Below the pieces are notes generated by a model, which had not been told where the DNA came from, did no database searches, and was given only the letters and a program-made list of their open reading frames with translations. From Bog-473 sp963850095 (GTDB lineage Bacteria; Actinomycetota; Acidimicrobiia; Acidimicrobiales; RAAP-2), in assembly GCA_963850095.1 (NCBI GenBank), contig CAWKJX010000005.1:248001-312000 (forward strand): a stretch of DNA of 64,000 bases, given 5' to 3'. Position 1 is the first letter of the stretch; every line of letters starts with the position of its first letter. The translations under genes and the position numbers were made by a program. Shown here piece by piece: positions 56,196 through 64,000 of this stretch.

Positions 56196-58163
56196 TTACC
56201 AGCCCGCTGCCGCAATGATGGAGCCGTTCAGGTGCGCCCCGAGCATGGATCCCTCGTTGGGGGCCGTGCCGTAGTTGGCGACAGCACCGTTCGCTGCCGC
56301 AACCCAGTACCCGGAACCGTCCGAGGTCGTGAAGATGGCATTCGCCGGGTCAAGGCCCCCCATCTGACCAGCCGGACTACCGAAGACTCCGGCGTCGCCA
56401 AAGTTGGCAATGGCTCCATTGGCGAAGAGGATCCAGTAACCCGCCCCATCGGGAGTCCTCACCGCCGAGGTCACCGAGGAGCCCTGAGGACCGGGCGCTC
56501 CGTAGTTCGGAGCGTCACCGAAGGCGTAGACGTGGCCGGTCTGGGTCACCAGCCAGTAGCCATCACCGGTGGCGTCGGGCATGACCGCCACCGCGGCTCC
56601 CGAACAGCCGCCGATTCCTGGGCAACTCCCCGCAAAACGGGCGTCACCGAAGGCGAAGACGCCGCCGTCCGAGGCCACCATGAAGTACCCGGCACCATCG
56701 GCAGAAGGCACCATGCCCACGATCGGAGCGTTGAGCGAGTTCGGCTGTCCCGAGCCCGCCGGATGCATTCCGAGGCCCGGGACCGAGCCATAAAATCCGG
56801 CGTCGCCGTAGTTGAAGATGCCGCCGTCAGAGGCGTCGAGCCAGTAGCCGGCACGGTCGGCCGTGGGCACGATGCCAACGACGGGCCGTTGCAGCGGCAC
56901 GTTTCCGGGCGAACCGTAAAAGCCCGCTGTGCCGAAGTTGAAGATGCCCCCGTCCGAACCGACCAGCCAGTACCCGTGGGTCGAGGTCGATGCCGAGGTG
57001 ACCGGCGTGTAGGTGGCCGGTGCCGACATGATCGGCGTTGGCGCCGTGCAGGCGTCGGTCGTCGGGTCGTAGGTGATGCTTACCGAGCCGTTCCCGGTAT
57101 TGGCAGACGACGAGGTGACGTCGGTCGCCGAGGAGCTCACATACGAGGAGCCCCCGGCACCCTGGCCGCCACCGCCATAGCCGGCCCCGCCACCACCGCC
57201 GCCATTGCCGCCGCCCGCGCCCACGCCGCCGGCCCCGCCGCCGAAGCCGATGCCGCCACCGCCGCCACCGCCGTTGGTGCTGCCTTCATAGGCGACCGTC
57301 AGGGGTCCGGTGTTGGCGTTGGCCCCGTTGCCACCTGTGCCGGTTCCGCTGCCGCCGTTGCCACCGGTCGAGCCAGCCGAACCTTCGTTGACACCGCCCG
57401 GACCGCCTTGGCCGGTTCCGGTGGCACCGTTGGTGCCGGGTCCGCCGGTGGCGCCGCCACCGCCGCCGATGGTGCCCGTGACGCCGCTGCCGCCGTTGTC
57501 GGCGTTGGTGCCCGTCCCACCGGTGGAGACGCCGCCGCCACCGCCGCCGATGGTGGCCGTGCCGCCCGCCCCGGTGGGCGAACCACCTGTGCTGTCGTAG
57601 CCGGATCCGCCGCTGTTGCCGAGGGTGCCGGCGTTGCCGACGGCCCCGCCTGCTCCGCCTCCGCCACCGCCACCGGCGACCACCACGGGGGTCCCGGTTG
57701 CCGTAGCGACCACCGAAGCGCCTCCGCCACCGCCATTGGTGACTCCGCCGCCTCCTCCGCCGCCGAATCCGCCCGCGCCTCCGGCCGGACCGGCCGGGGC
57801 TCCGCCCATACCCCCGACGAGGACACTGAGGGCCTCGCCCGGGGTCACCGCCACGTTGGCCGCCACTGTGGCACCCGTACCGGCGGACTGGCTGATGGAG
57901 ATGCCGCCCGCACCGCCCGAGGCCGTGATGCTCACGAAGCAGATGTTCGCCGGAACGGTGACGCCCGAGGCGCTGTAGCCCGGCGTCGAGGACGAGAAGA
58001 GGGTCGCCGGCGTGGTCCCTTCCGCCGAGGGCACCGCGAACGCGGCCACGCTCAGCGCCGAGCCGACCAACAAGGTGAGGGCACCCAGGGGTGCTACCCG
58101 TCGAGTCGCCTCGATTAGTTCAGTCGGTCGGAAATGCAACTTGTTCCCCCTCAGGTCTGACAT
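56196..58163 (-). CDS. Secreted glycine-rich protein with six propeller-like repeats
   Basis: 655 residues. A signal peptide (about 25-47) has the same flanking pattern as the paralogue at 53.4 kb (FRPTELIEATRRVAPLG). Then comes a Gly-rich domain (about 55-370) with GGGGGG and GxGGxG runs, ending GNGSVSITYDP, like the bacterial Gly-rich domains related to ALK/LTK. The C-terminus (about 390-655) has six GYW-FGDA repeats as in the paralogue. No enzyme motif is seen. It is likely a surface or matrix protein; the Gly-rich part superficially recalls PE-PGRS but lacks a PE domain. Confidence 0.8.
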   Translation of the reverse strand: MSDLRGNKLHFRPTELIEATRRVAPLGALTLLVGSALSVAAFAVPSAEGTTPATLFSSSTPGYSASGVTVPANICFVSITASGGAGGISISQSAGTGATVAANVAVTPGEALSVLVGGMGGAPAGPAGGAGGFGGGGGGGVTNGGGGGASVVATATGTPVVVAGGGGGGGAGGAVGNAGTLGNSGGSGYDSTGGSPTGAGGTATIGGGGGGVSTGGTGTNADNGGSGVTGTIGGGGGATGGPGTNGATGTGQGGPGGVNEGSAGSTGGNGGSGTGTGGNGANANTGPLTVAYEGSTNGGGGGGGIGFGGGAGGVGAGGGNGGGGGGAGYGGGGQGAGGSSYVSSSATDVTSSSANTGNGSVSITYDPTTDACTAPTPIMSAPATYTPVTSASTSTHGYWLVGSDGGIFNFGTAGFYGSPGNVPLQRPVVGIVPTADRAGYWLDASDGGIFNYGDAGFYGSVPGLGMHPAGSGQPNSLNAPIVGMVPSADGAGYFMVASDGGVFAFGDARFAGSCPGIGGCSGAAVAVMPDATGDGYWLVTQTGHVYAFGDAPNYGAPGPQGSSVTSAVRTPDGAGYWILFANGAIANFGDAGVFGSPAGQMGGLDPANAIFTTSDGSGYWVAAANGAVANYGTAPNEGSMLGAHLNGSIIAAAGW

Positions 58164-58893
58164 GCCGTTTATCGCTTACTTCGTGTTGAATCGCCGCTTG
58201 ATCGCCGCAGGCAGCTACGGCCGCTCCATTCGTTCAAAGAAAGAGTCGTTTGGGCGGGATCGCGTGCCCCTTCGGACCGACATCCCACTCGTCGGTGGGA
58301 TCCACCAGGGAGGCCCACCGACGATGAAAATCAACATCGTCGGGGTTGAGGTCTTGGCCATCCGGGTAGGTCCCGCCCGATCCGCCAGGTGAGGAGCTAA
58401 CTCCTTCTTCAGCCATTGCTTCCGCCTTTCCCCGCCATCAGCGGCCGCAGTCCCACATGCATTAGACGCTGCGGAGGTCCTTCTGACGAGTGCCAAAGGT
58501 CACCCAGAACAACACGGAATGCACAACGGGCCAGAGGCAAACACGAAGTACCAGCAGAAACGCTCGACGACCGTGAAACCGCCGGATCTTCTAGAGCCCC
58601 CACACCAGCTCAGTGAAGGGAAGTCGTCTCATGACGCGGGTCGAGCGATGGCCCAGAGGTGTTCGTCAGAGGTATTCCTTCGACGAACTCGCCTCGCATA
58701 GACGGAGCACGGCGGCCAATCACAACGAGTCCACAACTGCGCTGAGCTGCCAGTCAGGTGCCTACGAGGCAGGTGAAAACGGGTGGTCCACGGAACGCTA
58801 CCGCGCTGCGACGATCATCCCTTCCGGCGACCGAGACTCTGATGACCGAAGACGGTTATGGGCCCCGTCCAATAACCGATGTGGGAGAAGCGA
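58164..58893. other. 730-bp region with at most one small gene
   Basis: Apart from a possible 60-residue frame at 58234-58416, nothing protein-like is visible. The promoter of the glycine-rich protein gene should lie near its left end. Confidence 0.45.
58234..58416 (-). CDS. Possible small acidic protein, unknown
   Basis: A 60-residue frame with plausible composition (LNPDDVDFHRRWASLVDPTDEWDVG). The ATG is preceded by GGCGGAAG at a short distance. There is no recognised family and no operon partner; it may be spurious. Confidence 0.3.
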   Translation of the reverse strand: MAEEGVSSSPGGSGGTYPDGQDLNPDDVDFHRRWASLVDPTDEWDVGPKGHAIPPKRLFL

Positions 58894-59307
58894 CTATTGG
58901 CCGAGGGCGGTTCGCAGGTCCCTCACGTGTTCCTGGGTCTGTTCGAGCAGTGGGCGCAAGGCTTCGGCAACGTCGGCCAGCCCGAGATCCATGGCCTGGC
59001 TGAACCGATTCCGGTAGCGCTCGAGCTGACTCTCCTCTAAGCGCAGGTCAGCGGCCAGCGCGTCTCGGCCGGTTGCCGACTCAACCGCAGGAACCGTTGT
59101 CGCTGGGGTTCCTCCCAAGAACGAGATCTGCTCGGCGAGGATCTGCGCGTGGTTCAGTTCCTGCGAAAGATGGACCTTGAGCTCATCGATTGTGCTGAGG
59201 AACTCAGCTCCAGTCACCGTCGCGATGTGGCTGATGTATTGCACGATGGACTGATACTCCGACTGCAGGTCCTCGTTGAGGGCGTCGATAAAGCTTTCCG
59301 TATCCAT
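58894..59307 (-). CDS. Ferritin-like (bacterioferritin-type) protein
   Basis: A 137-residue four-helix protein. Metal-ligand patterns are Glu in NEDLQSEYQSIVQY, ExxH in SQELNHAQILAEQI, Glu in LRLEESQLERY and ExxH in EQTQEHVRDL, as in ferritin-like di-iron proteins. It is shorter than classical ferritin (about 160), so iron storage is possible but not certain. GGAG eight bases upstream supports the ATG. It lies beside a histone-like gene on the same strand, suggesting a stress or stationary-phase set with DNA protection (inference). Confidence 0.85.
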   Translation of the reverse strand: MDTESFIDALNEDLQSEYQSIVQYISHIATVTGAEFLSTIDELKVHLSQELNHAQILAEQISFLGGTPATTVPAVESATGRDALAADLRLEESQLERYRNRFSQAMDLGLADVAEALRPLLEQTQEHVRDLRTALGQ

Positions 59308-59425
59308 ACCAGGGCTCCGTTCTGCGCGTTGACTCCGCGACGTGTGCTGTCTTCTTGACGTGTGGCGTCTTGGTCACCAGCGTTGCGCCACGAGGAACCT
59401 CGAGGCGGTGGTCGGGTGCGGGAAC

Positions 59426-60088
59426 TCAGCGAGTCCTCGTGGCGACCCGCTTCCTTGTCGTCTTCTTGGCGCGCCGGTCTTCCGGGTTGCCTGGGGCTCG
59501 CTTCTTTGTGGCGGCCTTCTTGGTGGCGCCAGCCTTCCGGGTTGCCGGGGCTCGCTTCTTGGTCGCGGCCTTCTTGGTGGCGCCGGCCTTCCGGCTCGGC
59601 GTCGTCCGCTTCTTCGTGGCGGCCTTCTTGGTGGCGCCGGCCTTTCGCGTCGCCGAGGCCCGCTTCTTCGTGGCGGCCTTCTTGGTGGCGCCGGTCTTCC
59701 GGGTGACCGTCGCCTTCTTCGCCGCCGCCTTCTTGGTGACAGCCTTCTTCGTGGCGCCAGCCTTCCGAGTGACCGTCGCCTTCTTCGCCGCCGCCTTCTT
59801 CGTGACGGCCTTCTTCGTGGCGCCAGCCTTCCGAGTGACCGTCGCCTTCTTCGCCGCCGCCTTCTTCGTGACGGCCTTCTTCGTGGCGCCCGCCTTGCGA
59901 GATGCCGCCGCCGTCTTCTTCGTTGCGGCCTTCTTGGCTCTTGCCGCTTTCTTTCGAGCAGGAGTCAGTCGTTCTTGGAGCCGGTCGACGGTCTCCGAAC
60001 CGGCAGCAGCCGCAGCAGCCGTCACCGCCTCCACCCTGCCGACAGCGTCTCCGATCAACTCAGCCGCTCTATTCAGTCGTTCCGCCAT
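59426..60088 (-). CDS. Histone H1-like Lys/Ala-rich DNA-binding protein
   Basis: 220 residues. The first 40 form an amphipathic helix region (AERLNRAAELIGDAVGRVEAV). The remainder is a Lys/Ala/Thr/Arg tail built of repeats: three of 22 residues (KAGATKKAVTKKAAAKKATVTR) and several of 17-18 (KAGATKKAATKKR...). It resembles eukaryotic H1 tails and the tail of mycobacterial HupB, but there is no HU domain here. It is likely a nucleoid-compacting protein. GAGGTGAG upstream supports the ATG. It follows the small membrane protein gene by 18 bases. Confidence 0.8.
   Translation of the reverse strand: MAERLNRAAELIGDAVGRVEAVTAAAAAAGSETVDRLQERLTPARKKAARAKKAATKKTAAASRKAGATKKAVTKKAAAKKATVTRKAGATKKAVTKKAAAKKATVTRKAGATKKAVTKKAAAKKATVTRKTGATKKAATKKRASATRKAGATKKAATKKRTTPSRKAGATKKAATKKRAPATRKAGATKKAATKKRAPGNPEDRRAKKTTRKRVATRTR
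59704..59901 (-). repeat. 66-bp tandem repeat inside the H1-like gene
   Basis: About three copies of a 66-bp unit encoding the 22-residue KAGATKKAVTKKAAAKKATVTR block, nearly identical at DNA level; related shorter units follow toward 59426. Copy number could vary between strains. Confidence 0.7.
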
Positions 60089-60106
60089 TAGGAAAGCTCA
60101 CCTCGT

Positions 60107-60346
60107 CTAGTCATTGTTCGTGCCCTCTGGCGTGGACGTCCCAGCGGATTCGGCCACGTTCCTCGTCTCGTCTATGACCACGCCGACGACTTCGGCGAGG
60201 AGTCCTCTTCCGTCACCAGTGGCTCGTCGCGAGTCGGCCGCCATGATTCCCCACAATATGCCCATCACGATCAATGAACCGATCCAAAAGACGGAGAAGG
60301 CAAATCCAGCGACACCCAAAACGATGGCCAGCGTGAGAATCGCCAT
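60107..60346 (-). CDS. Small membrane protein, unknown
   Basis: 79 residues: one or two hydrophobic helices (AILTLAIVLGVAGFAFSVFWIGSLIVMGILWGIMA, positions 2-36) then a soluble Gly/Asp-rich tail. It resembles small actinobacterial membrane proteins without known function. It appears to be the first gene of an operon with the H1-like gene. Confidence 0.55.
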   Translation of the reverse strand: MAILTLAIVLGVAGFAFSVFWIGSLIVMGILWGIMAADSRRATGDGRGLLAEVVGVVIDETRNVAESAGTSTPEGTNND

Positions 60347-60726
60347 GGGCCCGGCCCCTGGGCGGCGCGCAGGGCGGACCTCGGCCGACCCATTCGTGGA
60401 TCGATTGGGCTGGCGCCCGCGCTTTACGAAGCGGCCCCCAGAATCTCGAGTTGGAGTCTTCGCGGTAGCAGACGTGACAAACCTCCGGTAACAGTCAAAG
60501 AGGTTCCTTACCCGGAACCATCGTGTTCTTACCCGAAACCTTGGTGTTACAACCCCCGGGGGTATTCACGCGAAGGTCATCTACGCCGACGGATGCCTAC
60601 CGATCGAGTGTGTCGCGTCGCACCCGACTGCGATGGCGGCTCTCCGTGGACTGTTGGTTCAGGTTCTCCGACCGTCTCCGGTGGGCGCGAGGCGCCAGAC
60701 GGTGGGAGGTCCCGACCGGAGGTGGG
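60347..60726. other. 380-bp intergenic region with tandem repeat
   Basis: No gene is visible. It carries the 21-bp tandem repeat (60508-60549) and a CCCCCGGGGG palindrome just beyond it, probably regulatory for the reverse-strand genes to the left. Confidence 0.5.
60508..60549 (-). promoter_or_regulatory. Two 21-bp tandem repeats with GGGTAA cores
   Basis: Two adjacent 21-bp units with 18 identical positions, exactly two helical turns apart. On the reverse strand each ends in GGGTAAG. The first has GTTG 15 bases before GGGTAA, resembling the GTTT-N15-GGGTA promoters of actinobacterial general-stress sigma factors. It lies about 160 bases upstream of the small membrane protein gene. It could equally be a repressor operator. 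Confidence 0.4.
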
Positions 60727-61371
60727 CTAGGCCGAGGTCTGGGCCGAGGCGCGCAGACCGTCGAGGAGCATGTTGAGCAGACGCCGTGTCTGCTCGGCTG
60801 AAATGGCTGCGTTGGTGCAGATCGGGCTGAGCAGCTGCATGAGGTCCGCGCCGTAGACGTCGCTTCGAACGACGCCGGCTTCCTTGGCCCGATCGATGAC
60901 CAGATCGAAGGCGCCTTCGATCATGCCGCGGCAGCGTGACTTCAGGTCGGGGTTCTTCTCGAAAGCCTGCTGCAGCTCGGTGAGCAGCACCTGCTTCGTC
61001 CGGGCGTAACGCAGGAAGGCATCGAAGAAGGCCTCGACGGCCGGCCACGGCTCCAGCTCCGCGTTGACCCGGCGGGCCGCTTCGGAGAGCTCCTCGACGT
61101 CGTTCTCGTAGACGGCCTCTACGACGTCCATCCGGGTGGGGAAGTGGCGATACAGGGTGCCGACGCCGACGCCGGCGTGCCGGGCGATCGCCTCCATGGA
61201 CGCCGTGGCGCCTTCGTCGCCGAAGACCTCGCGGGCCGCGGTAATGAGGCGCTCGCGGTTACGGCGGGCGTCGGCGCGCATGGGCTTCTCGCCCTCGGGC
61301 GCCTCCGTCACCGACGAGCCGGCGGCGGTGTCTGTCACTGCCTCTTCTGTCACTGCCTCTTTGACGGTCAT
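60727..61371 (-). CDS. TetR-family transcriptional regulator
   Basis: A 214-residue repressor. After a 30-residue Thr/Val/Glu-rich extension comes the TetR helix-turn-helix: RERLITAAREVFGDEGATASMEAIARHAGVGVGTLYRHFPTRMDVVEAVYE (about 38-90). The C-terminal half forms the ligand domain. The ATG at 61371 is set by GAGGA just upstream. It is divergent from the MFS exporter, with the operator-rich gap 61396-61435 between; it should repress the pump until its ligand binds. Confidence 0.93.
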   Translation of the reverse strand: MTVKEAVTEEAVTDTAAGSSVTEAPEGEKPMRADARRNRERLITAAREVFGDEGATASMEAIARHAGVGVGTLYRHFPTRMDVVEAVYENDVEELSEAARRVNAELEPWPAVEAFFDAFLRYARTKQVLLTELQQAFEKNPDLKSRCRGMIEGAFDLVIDRAKEAGVVRSDVYGADLMQLLSPICTNAAISAEQTRRLLNMLLDGLRASAQTSA

Positions 61372-61395
61372 TTCGATCCTCACCCAAAGAGAGGG

Positions 61396-61435
61396 TTGCT
61401 AAGCGGAGGAACCCTCCGTATACTAACCGGAGGAA
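61396..61435 (+). promoter_or_regulatory. MFS promoter with TetR-type operators
   Basis: TTGCTA (61396-61401), 17 bases, TATACT (61419-61424). The spacer contains CGGAGG-AAC-CCTCCG, a perfect inverted repeat (61404-61418). The 13-base CTAA(G/C)CGGAGGAA occurs twice (61399-61411, 61423-61435), 24 bp apart. Repressor bound here would cover the whole promoter. Confidence 0.75.
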
Positions 61436-61605
61436 GTTTCCACTTCCAAGACTACCAGCGGAAAGGTCGTAGTCAATGCCCCGATTGACCCTTAGCCCAG
61501 CGCGCCCCGGATCCGGGAACGACACAGGTCGGACAGCCGGAAAGTCCAGGTCGCGGGCTCGGACAACGCCTGGCCCGCCCGGGCGTCCTCCTCTTCGTCA
61601 TTCTG

Positions 61606-63057
61606 ATGGCCCAGCTGATGGTGGTGCTCGACACCACCATCGTCAACGTGGCCCTGCCGCACATTCAGGACAGCCTGGGCTTCTCGACCAGCGGCCTGTC
61701 CTGGGTGATCAACGCCTACATCCTCACCTTCGGCGGATTCCTCCTCCTCGGCGCCCGAGCCGGCGACCTCTTCGGCCGCCGACGGGTCTTCCTCATCGGG
61801 ATCGCCGTATTCACCCTCAGCTCCATGCTGGGCGGTGTCGCCACCAGTGGCTGGATGCTGCTGGCGGCGCGGGCGCTCCAAGGCATTGGTGCCGCGCTGG
61901 CCGCGCCTTCCGCCCTCTCCCTCTTGACCGTCTCGTTTCCCGAGGGTGCCGCCCGGGTCCGGGCCATCGGCCTCTACACGACCGTGTCGGCTGCCGGTGG
62001 CGCGATCGGCCTGATCGCCGGTGGGCTGCTCACCCAATTGGTCTCCTGGCGCTGGGTCATGTTCGTGAACGTGCCCATCGGCATCACGGTCTGGCTGGTC
62101 GGTCGGATGGTGCTCACCGAAACCGAGCGCCGTCACGGCCACCACGACCTCTTCGGTGCGTCGACGTGCACCATCGGCATCACCGGAATTGTGCTCGGGC
62201 TGGTGCAGGCGGGGCAGGACGGCTGGTCCTCGCCGGTGACGGTGGCGTCGTTCGTAGTCGGTTTCGTCCTGATGGCGACGTTCCTGTGGCACGAGGGACG
62301 GGTGGCCGAGCCGATTCTGCCGCTGAAGCTGTTGGCCACCCGCACGAGGAACGCCGCGAACGCGGCGCGGGCGCTGCTCTACGCCGGCTTCTACGGGCTC
62401 TTCTACTTCCTGGCTCAGTTCCTCCAGGACATCCACCACTACTCGCCGCTCGAGGCGGGGCTGGCCTTCCTGCCCATGCCGGTCTCCGTCTTCCTGGCGT
62501 CGCAGCTGACCAGCCGGGTCCTCGTGCGCCAGCTGCCGGAGAGGCTGATCATGGCCATGGGCACGTTGACGGCGACGCTGGGCCTCGTCCTGGCCATGGG
62601 GATCGGGCGGGACACGTCGTACCTGCAGATGGCCGTGTCGCTGATTTTGATCGGTGCCGGGTCCGGGACGGCCATGGTGGCGCTCACCTCGGCGTCGCTG
62701 GCCGACGTCGAGCCCGACATCGCCGGTGCCGCTTCGGGGCTGGTCAACGTGTCCCAGCAGATCGGTGCCGCCATCGGCCTGGCCGTGCTCGTCACCATCT
62801 TCAACTCGTTGGCCGGGCATCCCCAGCTCGGACCGGGCAGCGTGGTGGATCCCAACCGCCTCGTTCATTCGTTCGATCTCGTGTTCGGGGTGGCCGCTCT
62901 CTTCTGCTTCGCCGCCTTCGTCACGGTCGCGGTGGGCGTCCGCCGGGTGCGGGCGACCAGTCCCGCCGACAACGAGGAGCTTGCGCTGTCGGAGGAGGAC
63001 TTCGTACTCGACCTGCCCGTCGACGCTGCGCTGGCACTGTCCCACGCCGAGGTATGA
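61606..63057 (+). CDS. MFS multidrug exporter, DHA2 (14-TMS) family
   Basis: 483 residues with about 13-14 transmembrane helices. The DHA2 signature LDTTIVNVALPHIQ is at residues 8-21, motif A GDLFGRRRVF in the first loop, and GALxG-type motif C region AAGGAIGLIAGG. It expels drugs or lipids using the proton gradient. The first helix (ARPGVLLFVILMAQLMVVL) begins upstream of the ATG at 61606 in the same frame but without a start codon. An ATG at 61476 with GGAAAGG upstream is one base out of frame, so one extra base in 61480-61600 probably hides the true N-terminus. Confidence 0.92.
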   Translation: MAQLMVVLDTTIVNVALPHIQDSLGFSTSGLSWVINAYILTFGGFLLLGARAGDLFGRRRVFLIGIAVFTLSSMLGGVATSGWMLLAARALQGIGAALAAPSALSLLTVSFPEGAARVRAIGLYTTVSAAGGAIGLIAGGLLTQLVSWRWVMFVNVPIGITVWLVGRMVLTETERRHGHHDLFGASTCTIGITGIVLGLVQAGQDGWSSPVTVASFVVGFVLMATFLWHEGRVAEPILPLKLLATRTRNAANAARALLYAGFYGLFYFLAQFLQDIHHYSPLEAGLAFLPMPVSVFLASQLTSRVLVRQLPERLIMAMGTLTATLGLVLAMGIGRDTSYLQMAVSLILIGAGSGTAMVALTSASLADVEPDIAGAASGLVNVSQQIGAAIGLAVLVTIFNSLAGHPQLGPGSVVDPNRLVHSFDLVFGVAALFCFAAFVTVAVGVRRVRATSPADNEELALSEEDFVLDLPVDAALALSHAEV

Positions 63058-63236
63058 CGCGGAGGCGGCCGATCAGCTCCTGGAGGGCTGGGTGTCCGAT
63101 CAGGGAGCCGGGTCCGCGCCGCGAGCGCCCGTCGGACCCGGCTCACCGGAGCTCTAACTCGCCTTGTGGGGTCGGGCGTGAGCTCACGGCCCGGGTGGGT
63201 GGAGCGGTCCTGGTCCGGTTTCTGAGCCCGGAGGCG

Positions 63237-64000
63237 TCAGCCGGTCGCCGACTTGTTGGCGAAGACCAGCGCCTTCGTGGTCGGGTCGTAGTGCACCATG
63301 TACACCGGCCCCAGCGCGTACGGCCGGTTCGGTCCGAACGAAATGGGTGAGTTCGTCCCCGGCAAAAGGAGGTTCCGAGGCCGTACCCCGCCTTGACGAA
63401 GCTGGCGACCGTCAGGTTCTTGCCCGCCGCCTGGGCGATGTCGGTGAAGAGTGCCATGTCGGTGCAGGCCAGCTCAATGCCCAGCCAGGTCTCCGCGGAC
63501 TCGGGCAGGGTCGCGTTGTAGGCGTTGATGTGGTTGGACGGGTAGTCCTTGCGGTCCAAGCGGACGCACTGTTGGGTCCCGGGGCTTTGCCAGATGGCCT
63601 CCGGTGGCGTCAGCGGGGTCGAGGTCACGACGTTCTTCAGGTAGATCGGGTTGTAGTCAGCGCCCACGTCGCCGCTGAAGTCGCTTTCGTTGGTGGCCAC
63701 CCAGGACGGGTTGTAGGTGCTCTGGATGGCCGAGAGCCCTTGGGCCCACGTGGCCGAGCCGTAGCCGACGGCGACGACCTCGTTGACCCCTTCGGACTGG
63801 AACTTCTGGGCGATCAGCTGCACCTGCGAGTTGGAGGCGGTCAGGTCGCCTTCGGGCGCAGAGTCGATCGCCGTGGTGACGACCCGGATATGGAGCTTGG
63901 CCAGATCCGACTGGACCTGTTGGGCTTCCTGTTGATCGCCCGGGTTACCACCGAAGACGGCCACCTTCTTGCCCTTGAACACGCCCTGCTTGTCATAGAC
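63237..64000 (-). CDS. Periplasmic binding protein (branched-chain amino-acid type), 5' partial, frameshift
   Basis: The C-terminal 255 residues of a type I periplasmic-binding-fold protein; the 5' end lies beyond 64000. Seen are KKVAVFGGNPGDQQEAQQVQ, VVAVGYGSATWAQGLSAI, WVATNESDFSGD and ETWLGIELACTDMALFTDIAQAAGK. One missing base near 63370 separates KAGYGLGTSF from LPGTNSPISFGPNRPYALGPVYMVHYD. These proteins deliver amino acids, amides or urea to ABC importers, but transporter genes are not in view. Specificity is unknown. Confidence 0.8.

Noticed and set aside
56139..58118. A forward open frame of about 660 codons
   Set aside because: It is antisense to the Gly-rich/propeller protein; its Ala/Thr/Gly repetition mirrors the Gly-rich coding DNA.
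59426..59950. Regularly spaced repeats resembling a CRISPR array
   Set aside because: The repeats are contiguous with no unique spacers and keep the reading frame of a Lys/Ala-rich protein.

Overview
The window looks like a chromosomal segment of a high-GC actinobacterium, most probably a member of the Acidimicrobiia or a close relative. The reasons are very high GC, frequent GTG starts, an F420-type luciferase-like oxidoreductase, a PAC2-family protein, a FolP2-like DHPS homologue, a DUF732 domain, secreted GYWLVASDGG-type repeat proteins, and -10 boxes (TANNNT) lying 6-7 nt before start codons, as in leaderless actinobacterial transcripts. This is inferred from gene content; no 16S gene is present.

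Layout. 1-2.4 kb: a GH15 trehalase/glucoamylase and a small cysteine-containing protein. 2.6-7.4 kb: a small accessory block holding a secreted SGNH-fold protein with lost catalytic residues, an FAD monooxygenase, a TMEM175-type channel, a DUF2569 membrane protein and a decayed tyrosine recombinase. The recombinase relic lies against tRNA-Ala(GGC), and the tRNA 3' end is partly duplicated near 2.63 kb. 7.6-46.3 kb: a long housekeeping core. It holds leuS, an LLM oxidoreductase, PAC2, an APH-like kinase, a thioredoxin/TPR protein, folP2-like, holA, an AraC/VOC pair, rpsT, lepA, hrcA-dnaJ under a CIRCE operator, rsmE, HIT, phoH, ybeY, a CNNM protein, era, a winged-helix regulator with a striking tandem operator, dinG, hemerythrin, uppS, recO, hemW, glyS, a DrrAB-like exporter with its MarR regulator, ppdK, dnaG and rpoD.

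46.3-58.4 kb: an accessory, largely extracytoplasmic region. It contains a GH43-DUF732 protein, a membrane EEP phosphatase/nuclease, tRNA-Asn(GTT) with a 38-bp duplicated 3' end bracketing a GH16 lipoprotein, a sulfatase, a Tat-exported esterase and two paralogous secreted proteins each with six propeller-like repeats. 58.9-60.4 kb: a ferritin-like protein, an H1-histone-like protein and a small membrane protein. 60.7-63.1 kb: a divergent TetR/MFS efflux pair. The window ends inside the gene of a periplasmic ligand-binding protein.

At least twelve conserved genes, including holA, glyS, hemW, dinG and ppdK, are interrupted by a single base, usually one extra base. Because several are essential and the flanking protein is intact in the next frame, most are probably assembly or sequencing indels rather than real pseudogenes. 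I annotate these genes over their whole extent and state where the frame changes.
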